A DNA stretch of 64,000 bases from Kribbella soli (GTDB lineage Bacteria > Actinomycetota > Actinomycetes > Propionibacteriales > Kribbellaceae), in assembly GCF_004331345.1 (NCBI RefSeq), contig NZ_SJJZ01000006.1, positions 434,001-498,000 of the forward strand. The letters are read 5' to 3'. The translations under genes were made by a program, and so were the position numbers. This document shows, one piece after another, positions 51,229 through 59,756 of the stretch (the stretch's first letter is position 1; every line of letters begins with the position of its first letter). The notes under the pieces were generated by a model. It saw only the letters and a list, made by a program, of their open reading frames with translations. It did no database searches and had not been told where the DNA came from.

Positions 51229-52725
51229 ATGCCAGCCGAGCGACGCCTCGAAGATGCCCTGCACCTCATCCTGGACGACCCTGATGACCAGGAGAGCACG
51301 GGTCGTGGCAGGAAGCGAACTGATCGCGAAGAGCGGTGGCACGGTACGGCGGCGGCGTACCCGCCCGACTGGAAAACCCGCGGGTACGTCGAGTACTTCT
51401 ACCGCCGGGACACCATCCTCGTTCGCACGGAACACGTGGACCTGGTCGTGGAAACGCTGCGCGAATCGCCGGTGCCTGGCGACGTCCGGGGTCCGATCAT
51501 TCCCGAGAAGGTAGCCATCGATCGGCTGCGTGTGATCGGCGGTGTCACCGGTCTGGTCTGGCGCTACGGCAGGACGTTCGGTTCGGTGAAGGCCGGACAG
51601 CCCGGGAAGTTCGGTGGCAAAGAGTTCGGCGGCAGGCGCGACGGCCGCTACGACGACACCGATGCTCTGTCGACGCCGAACGTACTGGCTCGGCTGGAGG
51701 AGAAGCTCGGTCCCGACCTGGTGACTCCGGACACCGCGCTGCAACTGAACGGCAACGGTCATCCGTGCCCGGCCACCGAGCCGGCGCGCGTGCCCGGCAA
51801 GGCGGCGTGCCCGGAGCCGCCGGTGAGCACCGGGATCTGCTGCGGAACGCGCGGATGGGACGGCCGCGACGTGTTCGTCGGCGTCGTCGACGGCGGCCTG
51901 GTCGACGGTGTGCAGGTGTGGCCGTGGATGGCCGGCGTCACCGGTGATGCCGAGAATCCCTTCAAGGCGGGCACCACCACACAGATCAAGCCGTACGCGT
52001 GCCACGGGACATTCGTCGCCGGGTGTGTGCGCACGGTGGCGCCGAAGGCGAAGGTGCACGTCAAGAAGGCGGAGTACATCGACAACCGGCCGCACGCGGG
52101 GATGGCGTACGAGCACGAGATCATCCAGAAGATGAACGAACTGATGGACTGCGGTGCGGAGGTCATCGTCTGCGAGTTCGACGGCTTCACCCGCTTCCAT
52201 CGGCCGCTGCTCACCTTCAACACCTTCTACGACAAGCGTTTGCGCCACCTGAACGTCGTCATCGTCGCGCCGGCCGGCAACGACACGACGTACGAGCCGA
52301 CGTTCCCCGCGGCGTACTCGTGGGTGATCGGCGTCGGAGCGCTCTCCGCCGACGGCAACTGCCGCGCGTCGTTCTCCAACTACGGCGGTTGGGTCGACGT
52401 CTACGCACCGGGCGTGGATCTGGTCAACGCCTTCGCAGTCGGCGACTACGAGTGCTTCGAAGATCCCGCACCCCATGACGTGCGGCATTTCGAAGGGCTG
52501 GCCAGCTGGAGTGGTACGTCGTTCTCCACGCCGCTGGTCGCCGGGATGATCGCCGCACGCATGTCCGCAACCGGTGAAAACGCCCAACTGGCCGCAGAAT
52601 CCTTGCTGCGCCTGGCCCGTAGCCAAGCCGTCCCAGGCGTCGGCCCGGTCCTCCACCCACACGAGGTCTGCGCGACTCCCCGCAAACCCTGCCACCCGAC
52701 CTGCGACTGCGCCTGCACCCACTAG
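51229..52725 (+). CDS. Cytoplasmic S8 (subtilisin-like) serine protease
   Basis: 498 residues, no signal peptide. The catalytic triad is complete: Asp221 in VGVVDGGLVDG, His259 in YACHGTFVAG, Ser431 in WSGTSFSTPLVAG, with oxyanion Asn351 in VAPAGND. About 200 residues precede the protease domain and may be a regulatory or prodomain. Cys is frequent: PCPATEP and GICCG before the domain, and a tail ending CHPTCDCACTH that could bind metal. SD AGGGGG. Divergent from the TPR-CHAT gene; proteolytic activation by CHAT is a hypothesis. Confidence 0.93.
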   Translation: MPAERRLEDALHLILDDPDDQESTGRGRKRTDREERWHGTAAAYPPDWKTRGYVEYFYRRDTILVRTEHVDLVVETLRESPVPGDVRGPIIPEKVAIDRLRVIGGVTGLVWRYGRTFGSVKAGQPGKFGGKEFGGRRDGRYDDTDALSTPNVLARLEEKLGPDLVTPDTALQLNGNGHPCPATEPARVPGKAACPEPPVSTGICCGTRGWDGRDVFVGVVDGGLVDGVQVWPWMAGVTGDAENPFKAGTTTQIKPYACHGTFVAGCVRTVAPKAKVHVKKAEYIDNRPHAGMAYEHEIIQKMNELMDCGAEVIVCEFDGFTRFHRPLLTFNTFYDKRLRHLNVVIVAPAGNDTTYEPTFPAAYSWVIGVGALSADGNCRASFSNYGGWVDVYAPGVDLVNAFAVGDYECFEDPAPHDVRHFEGLASWSGTSFSTPLVAGMIAARMSATGENAQLAAESLLRLARSQAVPGVGPVLHPHEVCATPRKPCHPTCDCACTH

Positions 52726-52745
52726 CGATCTCTCGCTTGCGCTAG
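52722..52745. terminator. Weak hairpin between S8 gene and convergent SDR
   Basis: CTAGCG and CGCTAG pair around a 12-nt loop that starts within the S8 stop codon; an inner AGCGA/TCGCT pairing is an alternative. No T-run follows. It lies in the 74-bp gap between convergent genes, so a terminator role is plausible but weakly supported. Confidence 0.4.
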
Positions 52746-52799
52746 GGTCCGGAACCACGGCTTCTCGGACTCTGCGCAGTGCTGGGAGCCACTGATCGG

Positions 52800-53570
52800 C
52801 TAGTGGAGGGTGTAGCCGCCGTCGACCACGACAACCGAGCCGGTCATGAAGCTGGAGGCGGGTGACGCGAGGAAAACGACGGTGGGCGCTATTTCTTCGG
52901 GTACGGCGTACCGCTGCATGGGGGCGTCGTCGATCCAGCGGGCCTTGAACTGTGGCTCGTCGACCGGCGCCATCTCGGTCTTCACGTAGCCGGGGGCGAC
53001 GGCGTTCACGCGGATGTTCAACGGCGCCCACTCTGCGGCCAGGGACTTGGTCAGCTGATGGACCGCGGCCTTGGAGGCGTTGTACGCCGGTTGCCACTGT
53101 GGACGGTTCACGATCTGCGCGGAGATCGACCCGATGTTGACGATGGTGCCGCCGCCGACCGTCGTGAAGTGCCGGGCGGCCTCCTGACTGAGCTTCCACA
53201 GGCCGTCGACGTTCGTGGCGAACACGGTGTCCCATTCGTCGTCGGGTACGTCGAGCGCCGGCCGGTGAACGCACGCCCCAGCGTTGTTGACCAGGATGTC
53301 GAACCGTCCGGTCGCGTCCAGCGCCGCCTGGATCGCTGCCCGCCCGGAGGCCCGGTCGTTCACGTCGAGGCCGACGCCGACGACTGTCCGTCCGGTCTCG
53401 CCCGCCAGCGCTTCGGCCGCCTCCTGCGAAGCAGCGGCATCGCGCGCTCCGATCACCACGTCCGCGCCGGCCTCGGCCAGCCCGGTCGCGAAAGCACGAC
53501 CGAGCCCCCGATATCCACCGGTCACCAGCGCCGTCCGCCCGGCCAGCGAGAACTTGTCGAGAACCCCCAT
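52800..53570 (-). CDS. Short-chain dehydrogenase/reductase
   Basis: 256 residues, classical SDR. Cofactor motif TGGYRGLGRAFA, NNAG in ILVNNAGACV, catalytic Ser in IGSISAQIV, and YxxxK in YNASKAAVHQL. The PGYVKTEMAP segment follows, as in gluconate 5-dehydrogenase and 2-deoxy-D-gluconate dehydrogenase-like enzymes. It likely oxidises a sugar acid or polyol with NAD(P). Start ATG 53570, with little Shine-Dalgarno sequence. Stands alone; divergent from the GAF-ANTAR genes. Confidence 0.92.
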   Translation of the reverse strand: MGVLDKFSLAGRTALVTGGYRGLGRAFATGLAEAGADVVIGARDAAASQEAAEALAGETGRTVVGVGLDVNDRASGRAAIQAALDATGRFDILVNNAGACVHRPALDVPDDEWDTVFATNVDGLWKLSQEAARHFTTVGGGTIVNIGSISAQIVNRPQWQPAYNASKAAVHQLTKSLAAEWAPLNIRVNAVAPGYVKTEMAPVDEPQFKARWIDDAPMQRYAVPEEIAPTVVFLASPASSFMTGSVVVVDGGYTLH

Positions 53571-53770
53571 CAGACAACAACCGCTTCGATAGTCATCCCA
53601 CCATTGTGACCGCGGACCGGCGAGCGTTCGCACAACTTGGGACTTCAGCTGCGCCGTGGGTACGGATTGGCAGTATTGTTCGAAGCATTAGGAACGCCGA
53701 CTCAAACGGCGTGTCCGGCTGCCCGAGACCCGGCGGTGCTCCAACGGCGTGTTTGGACGGAGTCGGGCCG

Positions 53771-54565
53771 ATGTCTGTCACCCACACTGAAATCTCCCGG
53801 GCGCCAGCGGCCGGCGGTTTCCGCGATGTTTCCGGTATCCCCGGAACAGACGTGTTGCTGGCCGGCGGTCTGGCGCAGTTGGCCGTGGAGTTGTACGACG
53901 TCGCGGGTATCGACGACGCCGTGCGCCTGGTCCTGGCGTACGCGCGGCGCACCACCACCTGCGACTGCGCCGGAGTCGTCCTTGTCGACCGACGGACGGG
54001 CCTGAAGACGGGCGGTGCCACGGATCGGCGCGTGGAGCAGGCTGACCAGCTCCAACTGCAGTACAACGAGGGGCCTTGTGTGCCCGTGAGCCGGGAGCAA
54101 CCAAGCGTTCTGGTCAGCGACACCATTGTCGACCCGCGGTGGCCGCGGTGGAGCCCACGCGTGGCCGAGCTCGGCCTTCGCAGCGTGCTCACAGTAAGGC
54201 TGTGCACTGCCCGGTCGAACCTGGGCGCGCTCAACCTCTATGCGATCCACCCTGGCCGGTTCACCGCCGACGACGAGACCACCGCGCGGTTGCTGGCCCA
54301 GCACGCCGCAGTCGCGATCGCCACCGTCCGGGACGCGTCGACCTCGGCGCAGGCGATCGAGACCCGCACGCTCATCGGCCGGGCTCAGGGCGTCCTGATG
54401 GAACGCTTCACCATCGACGCCGATCAGGCGTTCGCAGTGCTCCGTCGCTACTCGCAGGACAACAACATCAAGCTCCACAGTGTGGCCGCCGACTTGATCA
54501 GCACCCGGCGGCTGCCCACCAGATCACCGGTGGCCGCCGCTGTCCGATCGCCGGCAATCGGCTGA
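53771..54565 (+). CDS. GAF-ANTAR RNA-binding regulator (first of three)
   Basis: 264 residues. The GAF domain covers about residues 35-180 (CDCAGVVLVDRRTG, YNEGPCVPVSRE, LRSVLTVRLC), and the C-terminal ANTAR domain has IGRAQGVLMERFTIDADQAF and VLRRYSQDNNIKLHSVA. ANTAR proteins bind two-hexaloop RNA hairpins to prevent termination; the GAF domain senses a small ligand. CGGAG precedes the ATG. First of three tandem paralogs, gap 51 bp to the next. The 200-bp upstream spacer holds a 10-bp direct repeat (AACGGCGTGT at 53705 and 53743). Confidence 0.9.
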   Translation: MSVTHTEISRAPAAGGFRDVSGIPGTDVLLAGGLAQLAVELYDVAGIDDAVRLVLAYARRTTTCDCAGVVLVDRRTGLKTGGATDRRVEQADQLQLQYNEGPCVPVSREQPSVLVSDTIVDPRWPRWSPRVAELGLRSVLTVRLCTARSNLGALNLYAIHPGRFTADDETTARLLAQHAAVAIATVRDASTSAQAIETRTLIGRAQGVLMERFTIDADQAFAVLRRYSQDNNIKLHSVAADLISTRRLPTRSPVAAAVRSPAIG

Positions 54566-54616
54566 CCGGCGGGTTGGCCCTGGTCGGCGAGACGGAATGG
54601 GAGGCGGTGTGGTCAG

Positions 54617-55333
54617 GTGTCATCGTCACGAGTTCGGCAGATCCTGGCCGAGGTCATGGCCGAGGTGGGAGACGGGCTCCCGGAGCAGCTGTGCCGCGCC
54701 TGTGCGGTGGCAGTGCCGGTCAGCGGTGTGGGGTTGGCATTGATGACCTCCACAGGTCACGGCGGCACCATCACGGCCACGGACAGGCGGGCTTCGATGA
54801 TGGAAGACCTCCAGGCGACCCTGGGCGAGGGCCCCTGCCTGGACGCGTCGAACGACGGGCAGCCGGTGTTGCAGTCCGACCTGGCCGCTACGGGACCGGC
54901 GCGGTGGCCGGGCTTCGCCGCCGCCGCTCTCGACGCGGGTGTGGCCGCCGTGTTCGCCTTCCCACTGCAGGTCGGTGCGATTCGGCTGGGCGTGCTCGAC
55001 CTGTATCGCGACACGACCGGCTCGCTGGACCGGCCCCAGTTGGCCGAGGCGCTGGCATTCGCCGAGGCGGCCACTACGATCTTGCTGTCCTTGCAGGACA
55101 AGGCCACACCGGGCGAGCCGCTGCATCCGCAGTTGGCCGAGGCCGTCGAGAGCCGCCGCGAGATTCATCAGGCGACCGGGATGGTCTCGGTGCAGGCCGG
55201 CGTCGGCTTGACCGACGCGCTGCTGCGGCTACGCGCCCACGCCTTCAGCAGCGAACGTTCTCTGATCGAGGTGGCCAAGGACGTAGTCGACCGGCGGCTA
55301 CGTTTCCAACCCGAAGACGATCATCATGAATAG
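54617..55333 (+). CDS. GAF-ANTAR RNA-binding regulator (second of three)
   Basis: 238 residues with a GAF domain (GVGLALMTSTGHGGT, TLGEGPCLDASNDGQP, VAAVFAFPLQVG) and an ANTAR domain near the end (RREIHQATGMVSVQAGVG, LLRLRAHAFSSERSLIEVA). GTG start. Its ANTAR has a typical acidic/aromatic pattern although Arg/Lys content is lower than in the other two copies. Position in the same run suggests common transcription. Confidence 0.9.
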   Translation: MSSSRVRQILAEVMAEVGDGLPEQLCRACAVAVPVSGVGLALMTSTGHGGTITATDRRASMMEDLQATLGEGPCLDASNDGQPVLQSDLAATGPARWPGFAAAALDAGVAAVFAFPLQVGAIRLGVLDLYRDTTGSLDRPQLAEALAFAEAATTILLSLQDKATPGEPLHPQLAEAVESRREIHQATGMVSVQAGVGLTDALLRLRAHAFSSERSLIEVAKDVVDRRLRFQPEDDHHE

Positions 55334-55379
55334 ACACCATCCGGTCACGGGACACGATCACGTCAGGAAGGAGAGCGCC

Positions 55380-56114
55380 ATGAGCAGGGAGCAGCGACTG
55401 GCCAGCGTGTTCGTCGAGCTCGCCGACACCCTCGTCGCAGGTTTCGACGTCATCGACTTCCTGCACACGCTCACCGAACGCAGCGTCGAGATCCTGCAGG
55501 CCGACGCGGCCGGGCTCATCCTGGTCGACCCCCACGAACAGTTGCACGTACTGGCCTCCACCACCGATCAGGCCCGGCTGCTGGAACTGTTCGAGCTGCA
55601 GAACTCCGAGGGACCCTGCCTGGATTGCTTCACCACCGGACACCCGGTGGTGAACATCGACCTGGCCGAGGTCCAGGCCCGATGGCCGCGGTTCCAGGCG
55701 GCGACCACCGCGGCCGGCTACCGCTCCGTGCATGCCCTGCCGCTACGGCTGCGCGGTCAGGTCATCGGAGCCATGAACCTGTTCTGCCAGGACCGTTCCA
55801 GCCTCAGCGACGACGACATCGCGGTCGGTCAGGCGCTGGCGGACGTCGCCACCATCGGTCTGCTGCAGGAACGCACCGTTCGCCACGGCGAGATCGTCGC
55901 CGAACAACTCCAGGGTGCGCTGAACAGCCGCGTCCTGATCGAACAGGCCAAAGGGGTACTGGCCGAGCGAGCCGGTCTCGGTGTGGACGCCGCCTTCGCC
56001 GCTCTGCGCGCCTACGCGCGCCGCAACGGGCGCCACCTCAGCGAGGTCGCCGCCGCCGTGATCGACGGCTCGCTGGACTTGACGATGTCGCCCTCCAACC
56101 AGCAGAGCAGGTAA
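55380..56114 (+). CDS. GAF-ANTAR RNA-binding regulator (third of three)
   Basis: 244 residues. GAF domain with AAGLILVDPHEQLHVLAST, NSEGPCLDCFTTGHP and YRSVHALPLRLRG, then ANTAR with RVLIEQAKGVLAERAGLGVD and LRAYARRNGRHLSEVA. A strong GGAAGGAGAG precedes ATG 55380, favouring it over an upstream ATG that overlaps the previous gene. All three copies share an EGPCL(D)-like loop, so they may sense related signals. Confidence 0.92.
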   Translation: MSREQRLASVFVELADTLVAGFDVIDFLHTLTERSVEILQADAAGLILVDPHEQLHVLASTTDQARLLELFELQNSEGPCLDCFTTGHPVVNIDLAEVQARWPRFQAATTAAGYRSVHALPLRLRGQVIGAMNLFCQDRSSLSDDDIAVGQALADVATIGLLQERTVRHGEIVAEQLQGALNSRVLIEQAKGVLAERAGLGVDAAFAALRAYARRNGRHLSEVAAAVIDGSLDLTMSPSNQQSR

Positions 56115-56167
56115 CCCGCTCACTGCAAGCAACCTGCTGCTGTTCACCCGGCTGAACGTCAGCGGCG

Positions 56168-56659
56168 TCAATTATCCGAGACGGGCATCAGGCGCCACCG
56201 ATAGTACGAAGAGTCCAGATCGTGGTTGTAGTCGCTGTAGACGGCGCCGGCCCGGGAACTGGTCCGCAGATTGCTGTTCAGGTCTCCATTGAGGAAGTCG
56301 CCGGAAGAGCTGTTGAACTTCCACAGCTTGCCCGAATTCATCACACACGATCCCACCCAGACGGCGTTCACTCTCGTCCTGTAGTCGGTGGACAGGCACT
56401 TGCCGGTAGCTCGATTCCGCAGGAGGTAGAAGCCCGAAGCGTTCTTGGCCCCCGCGGTCCACTGCTGGTGAGTGTTGCCGGTGCACCTCGACACGAAGAC
56501 CACACCCGAATCGCCGGCCGTCAGACAGGTGCCGGTGTGCACGTTCATCAGGGGCCGGTACGACACAGCCTGAGCCGGCGCCGCCGTCAGCGCCCCACCG
56601 GCCCCCACCGTCAGCATCGCCACCGCCGCCACTACAGCCCTTCGCAGACCTCGGTTCAC
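56168..56659 (-). CDS. Secreted ricin-type beta-trefoil protein
   Basis: 163 residues. A Sec signal peptide ends at APAQA, followed by a single ricin-like lectin domain: LMNVHTGTCLTAG, a QxW-like HQQW, RNRATGKCLSTDY and SGKLWKFN. Six or so Cys in pairs suggest disulphides. Likely binds extracellular carbohydrate. GTG 56659 with AAAGGA upstream is preferred to a GTG 15 bp earlier. A perfect 18-bp palindrome precedes it. It follows the GH85 gene on the same strand. Confidence 0.8.
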   Translation of the reverse strand: MNRGLRRAVVAAVAMLTVGAGGALTAAPAQAVSYRPLMNVHTGTCLTAGDSGVVFVSRCTGNTHQQWTAGAKNASGFYLLRNRATGKCLSTDYRTRVNAVWVGSCVMNSGKLWKFNSSSGDFLNGDLNSNLRTSSRAGAVYSDYNHDLDSSYYRWRLMPVSDN

Positions 56660-56694
56660 AACCGTTCCTTTCACCCAAAGGTTCCTCTATGATT

Positions 56695-56712
56695 CTAGAG
56701 TTCAAACTCTAG
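56695..56712. promoter_or_regulatory. Perfect palindrome CTAGAGTT-ca-AACTCTAG
   Basis: An 18-bp palindrome with complete 8-bp arms, 36 bp before the lectin GTG and 60 bp after the GH85 stop. It lies in a locally AT-rich stretch with TAGAAT on the minus strand just downstream, which could be a -10. Best read as an operator at the lectin promoter; a terminator hairpin is less likely because the stem is AT-rich. Confidence 0.6.
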
Positions 56713-56771
56713 GAGGCTAGAGGGTCACCGGGCGAGGACGCCGCCGCGGGGGTGCGGCGTCCTCTCCGGTG

Positions 56772-58844
56772 CTACAGGTGGGTGGTTGTGGACGGGCCGC
56801 GGTTGCCGTTCGGGGCGATCGGGACCAGTTGGAAGGTTCGGCCCTTGGTCAGGTCGACTGATTCGGCGAAGAAGGCGTCGCGGTGGACGCGGCCGAGCCA
56901 GTGGTTGGCGCCTTGGAGTACGTCGTACGCCGTGGCGTCCGGTTGGCGGGACCAGGTGAAGCTGAGGTGGCGGGTGGCGCCGGCGCCGGGGCCCTCGTCG
57001 GCTACGGCGAAGGATCGTGGGCGGGCGGGTGTCTTGTAGAGGGACTGCGCGTCGGCGAGCAGGACCTTGCCCAGGTGGCCGGAACCGCTGGTGCGCAAGG
57101 AGATTCGCGCGATGCGGTCGTCCCCACAGGGCACTCGCCCGCCGTACTCGATCCAGCCGGACGCTCGCCGGATCGGTGTCAGTCGGGTCCACACGATGCG
57201 GTCCGGTGCCGCACGGCGGGTGACGCCGAGCTCGATCGTCGACAAGCCCTGCGCGACGACCCGGACCTCGGTGTGGTCGGCCTGCGCGATGTCGGTCTTG
57301 AAGAGGTGGACGACGCCGGTGCCCGTGAGAGCGAGACTGTGCGCGCCCTCGTACGCCGTGCTCTCGTCGAGGGCGACCGTGACGCCGTCGGTCCAGTACT
57401 GCCACGTCAGCGCCCGATCGGCACAGCCTTGGTTGTCCCAGCCGCTGTCCCGGACCTGCTTGCCGTCGAGGTAGAACGTGCTGCCGACGCCGATGTTGAA
57501 GGTGGTCAGGATCGGGAGCGCGCCGTACGGCGACCGCTCGACGATGCCGTGCGCGATGCCGTCCCAGCGCTTGTAGTTCAGGACATCGGTCCGGTACGGC
57601 GGTGTGCGTTCCTCGATCCGGCCGGACGTCGCCGGGTTGCCGGTCGGCCCGGACCAGAACCGCTGCTCGAGATCGCGGTACTTCGCCCGTCCTTCCGGTG
57701 TCGTGGTGGCACCGGAGTTCGCGGCGGTGGCCCAGTACTGGTCCTCGACGAACAGCGCGACGGAGATCGGACCGGGGTGGCCCGGGTACGCGTAGTCCGT
57801 GAAGCACTCCTCCGGGTTGAAGCCGCCCTGCTGGTGCTCGACGCCGGCGAACGCGACTTCCCGTGGGTCGAACCCGGCGGCGGTCGCAGTCTTCGCGCTG
57901 CCGCTCAGGTCCGCGTCGACGTACGGCCAGCCGTAGTTGATGAAGATCGAGTCGACGATCGGATCGCCGGGGGCACCGAGCCACGGGACGTTCTTCTGAT
58001 TCAGCGTGTTCTGGTAGTCCAGGTTGCCGTTCGGCAGATCCGCGTCGTAGTACTGCAGGTAGAAGTCCGGGTCCTGGGCCTTGAGGTAGCGGAACAGGTC
58101 GCGCAGCTTCTCGGCCTGGGCGGCGGTGATCGACGCCTCCTGGTTGATGAACAGGCCGTCGAAACCGAAGTACTTGCGGATCTCGATCAGCTTGTCGCCG
58201 ACCGGGAACGAGCCGTCGGCGGCCTGGACCAGGAACTCGCCGAAGTCGACGCCGGTGCGCGGCCAGAACCAGCCGCCGATCGTCTTGACGCCGTTCTTGT
58301 GGGCGGCCTCGGTCCAGCCCGGGTTCGGGATGTCGATGACGCCGTACGTCCGGCCGGGCGCACTCGGGTCGGCGACCACGTCGCTCGGCACCGACGGCAG
58401 CACCTGACCGTGCCACGTACCCCAGACGTCGATGTACGGCCAGAACCGCTGCGTGTAAACGTGCCCTTCGAGACCGATCGGCTGGTTGCGGCCTTCGTAG
58501 ATCGTGCCGGCGTCGTCCAGGCTCAGCGTCGACAACCGGACCCCGGGATCCAGGTCGGGATGCGCCTGGGTCGGCGCGAACGGCTCGATCCGCGGCGCCA
58601 GCGGGACCAGGCAGCGCAGGTGCCGGGCCCACGGGTGGGTCTTGGGGTCGAAGTCGAGCAGGTCCGCCGGATTCCATCCGTACGTCGACGGTCCGGGCGG
58701 GATCCCGCCCGACCCGGGCTTCGGTGCTGCCGATCCAGCTGCCGCGGCGGAGGCCGTCGTACCGACCCCGGCCAGCGCCGCCACCAGGCCGGCACCTCCC
58801 ACCGTGATCAGCGTTCTCCGAGAGACCTCGAGCGGATCTGACAT
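56772..58844 (-). CDS. Tat-exported GH85 endo-beta-N-acetylglucosaminidase
   Basis: 690 residues. The N-terminus has a twin-arginine signal (VSRRTLITVGGAG). The catalytic barrel contains RFWPYIDVWGTWH, IPNPGWTEAAHKNGVKTIGG and FGFDGLFINQEAS, where Asn234-x-Glu236 is the GH85 N-x-E catalytic pair. C-terminal beta-sandwich and fibronectin-like regions follow. It should cut the chitobiose core of N-glycans, releasing oligosaccharides outside the cell. GAGGAG precedes ATG 58844. Sits with other glycan-active genes. Confidence 0.9.
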   Translation of the reverse strand: MSDPLEVSRRTLITVGGAGLVAALAGVGTTASAAAAGSAAPKPGSGGIPPGPSTYGWNPADLLDFDPKTHPWARHLRCLVPLAPRIEPFAPTQAHPDLDPGVRLSTLSLDDAGTIYEGRNQPIGLEGHVYTQRFWPYIDVWGTWHGQVLPSVPSDVVADPSAPGRTYGVIDIPNPGWTEAAHKNGVKTIGGWFWPRTGVDFGEFLVQAADGSFPVGDKLIEIRKYFGFDGLFINQEASITAAQAEKLRDLFRYLKAQDPDFYLQYYDADLPNGNLDYQNTLNQKNVPWLGAPGDPIVDSIFINYGWPYVDADLSGSAKTATAAGFDPREVAFAGVEHQQGGFNPEECFTDYAYPGHPGPISVALFVEDQYWATAANSGATTTPEGRAKYRDLEQRFWSGPTGNPATSGRIEERTPPYRTDVLNYKRWDGIAHGIVERSPYGALPILTTFNIGVGSTFYLDGKQVRDSGWDNQGCADRALTWQYWTDGVTVALDESTAYEGAHSLALTGTGVVHLFKTDIAQADHTEVRVVAQGLSTIELGVTRRAAPDRIVWTRLTPIRRASGWIEYGGRVPCGDDRIARISLRTSGSGHLGKVLLADAQSLYKTPARPRSFAVADEGPGAGATRHLSFTWSRQPDATAYDVLQGANHWLGRVHRDAFFAESVDLTKGRTFQLVPIAPNGNRGPSTTTHL

Positions 58845-59319
58845 CGCCTCACTCCTCAGATATACCGGTTTAGTTTGCCCAGCATCATAGGAGCGAGACC
58901 TCTTCAGCAAAAGAGCTGAACTGGTTTTGCCCAGCACCTGTCAGGCGGCCGCCTACTCCAGCACGCCACCCACCTCATCGCCACTCCGGCCACCCTCAGG
59001 TTCTCGACTCGTGGATCGAGGTTGTTCCTGACAGCCAACTCCCACGACTCGACGAACAACCCCTTGCTCTGGCGACACATATCCAGTTCGAGTGGTGTTG
59101 GCGTGTGACCTTTCCCTTGTGAATAAAGGGTTCCAGGACTCGCTGGCTGGTGGGTACGAGCCGTGTGCCATGGAATCGAACGCACAACCGGAGAAGATCT
59201 TCATCATCTGGCTTCCTCGCGCGGGACGGGGATCTTTCGGGACCTTTGGCCCTGATCTACGCCTACAGCTGTGGCCACACTGTGGCTGCGAGGATCACGA
59301 GATCCCGCGGGGGAGATCG
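58845..59319. other. 475-bp non-coding stretch upstream of GH85
   Basis: No convincing gene on either strand. It holds a direct repeat TTTGCCCAGCA at 58874-58884 and 58926-58936 (the first inside the AT-rich segment before the GH85 gene), an inverted repeat TTCAGC-aaaaga-GCTGAA at 58903-58920, and CCCTT-gtgaata-AAGGG near 59115. These may be regulator sites for the GH85 promoter. The right part leads to the small membrane-protein gene. Confidence 0.4.
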
Positions 59320-59646
59320 ATGTCAGAGATGAGCAAGCAGGTGTATGCGGCGCAACGGGTGGCGACGTTCCTGGGTGTCGTGAAGTGGCTGACGATCGCG
59401 GTGCTGGGAGTCGGCGGGGTCCTGACCGGCCTGCAATTGATCACTGCCGGCACCAGCAGCACTGAGCAGGCGCTCGGGTTCCTGGTGCTGGTGGTCGCGG
59501 GCGTCAACGCGCTGGTCACCTGGGCCCTGTTCGGGTGGCTTCAGCACATGCTCGGGATGTTGACCGTGATCGCTGCAAACACGGCTCCGGTACTGCAGCC
59601 AAATCTGAGCGCACCGGTTCCGGCGTTCACTCAGCAAGGGCTCTGA
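59320..59646 (+). CDS. Small two-helix membrane protein
   Basis: 108 residues with two hydrophobic helices (WLTIAVLGVGGVLTGLQLI, and FLVLVVAGVNALVTWALFG), a short polar N-terminus (SEMSKQVYAAQRVATF) and a small C-terminal tail. GGGGGAGATCG precedes the ATG. I do not recognise the family. It stands alone between the glycosidase genes. Function unknown. Confidence 0.75.
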   Translation: MSEMSKQVYAAQRVATFLGVVKWLTIAVLGVGGVLTGLQLITAGTSSTEQALGFLVLVVAGVNALVTWALFGWLQHMLGMLTVIAANTAPVLQPNLSAPVPAFTQQGL

Positions 59647-59756
59647 GGTAGCTGTGCTGAGCAACGCTGACGCGAGGGGCGGCCCTTAGCGTGACCGCGG
59701 ACGAGAGCAGCTCGACCTGACTCGCGGCATGCCGGCCGGCGATCGGCTGCTCGGCA

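Noticed and set aside
51130..53580. 816-codon minus-strand frame spanning the S8 gene
   Set aside because: Crosses three real genes and the divergent promoter; composition is that of a shadow frame.
56883..58841. Plus-strand frame of about 650 codons over the GH85 gene
   Set aside because: Antisense to a gene with clear catalytic motifs; no Shine-Dalgarno sequence or domain.
58874..58936. Direct repeat TTTGCCCAGCA as part of a CRISPR or IS end
   Set aside because: Only two copies of 11 bp with no spacer regularity, no cas or transposase gene; at most a regulator half-site.
58904..59207. Several overlapping minus-strand frames before the small membrane gene
   Set aside because: Start codons in three frames, no Shine-Dalgarno sequence, no coding-like codon pattern and no recognisable protein.
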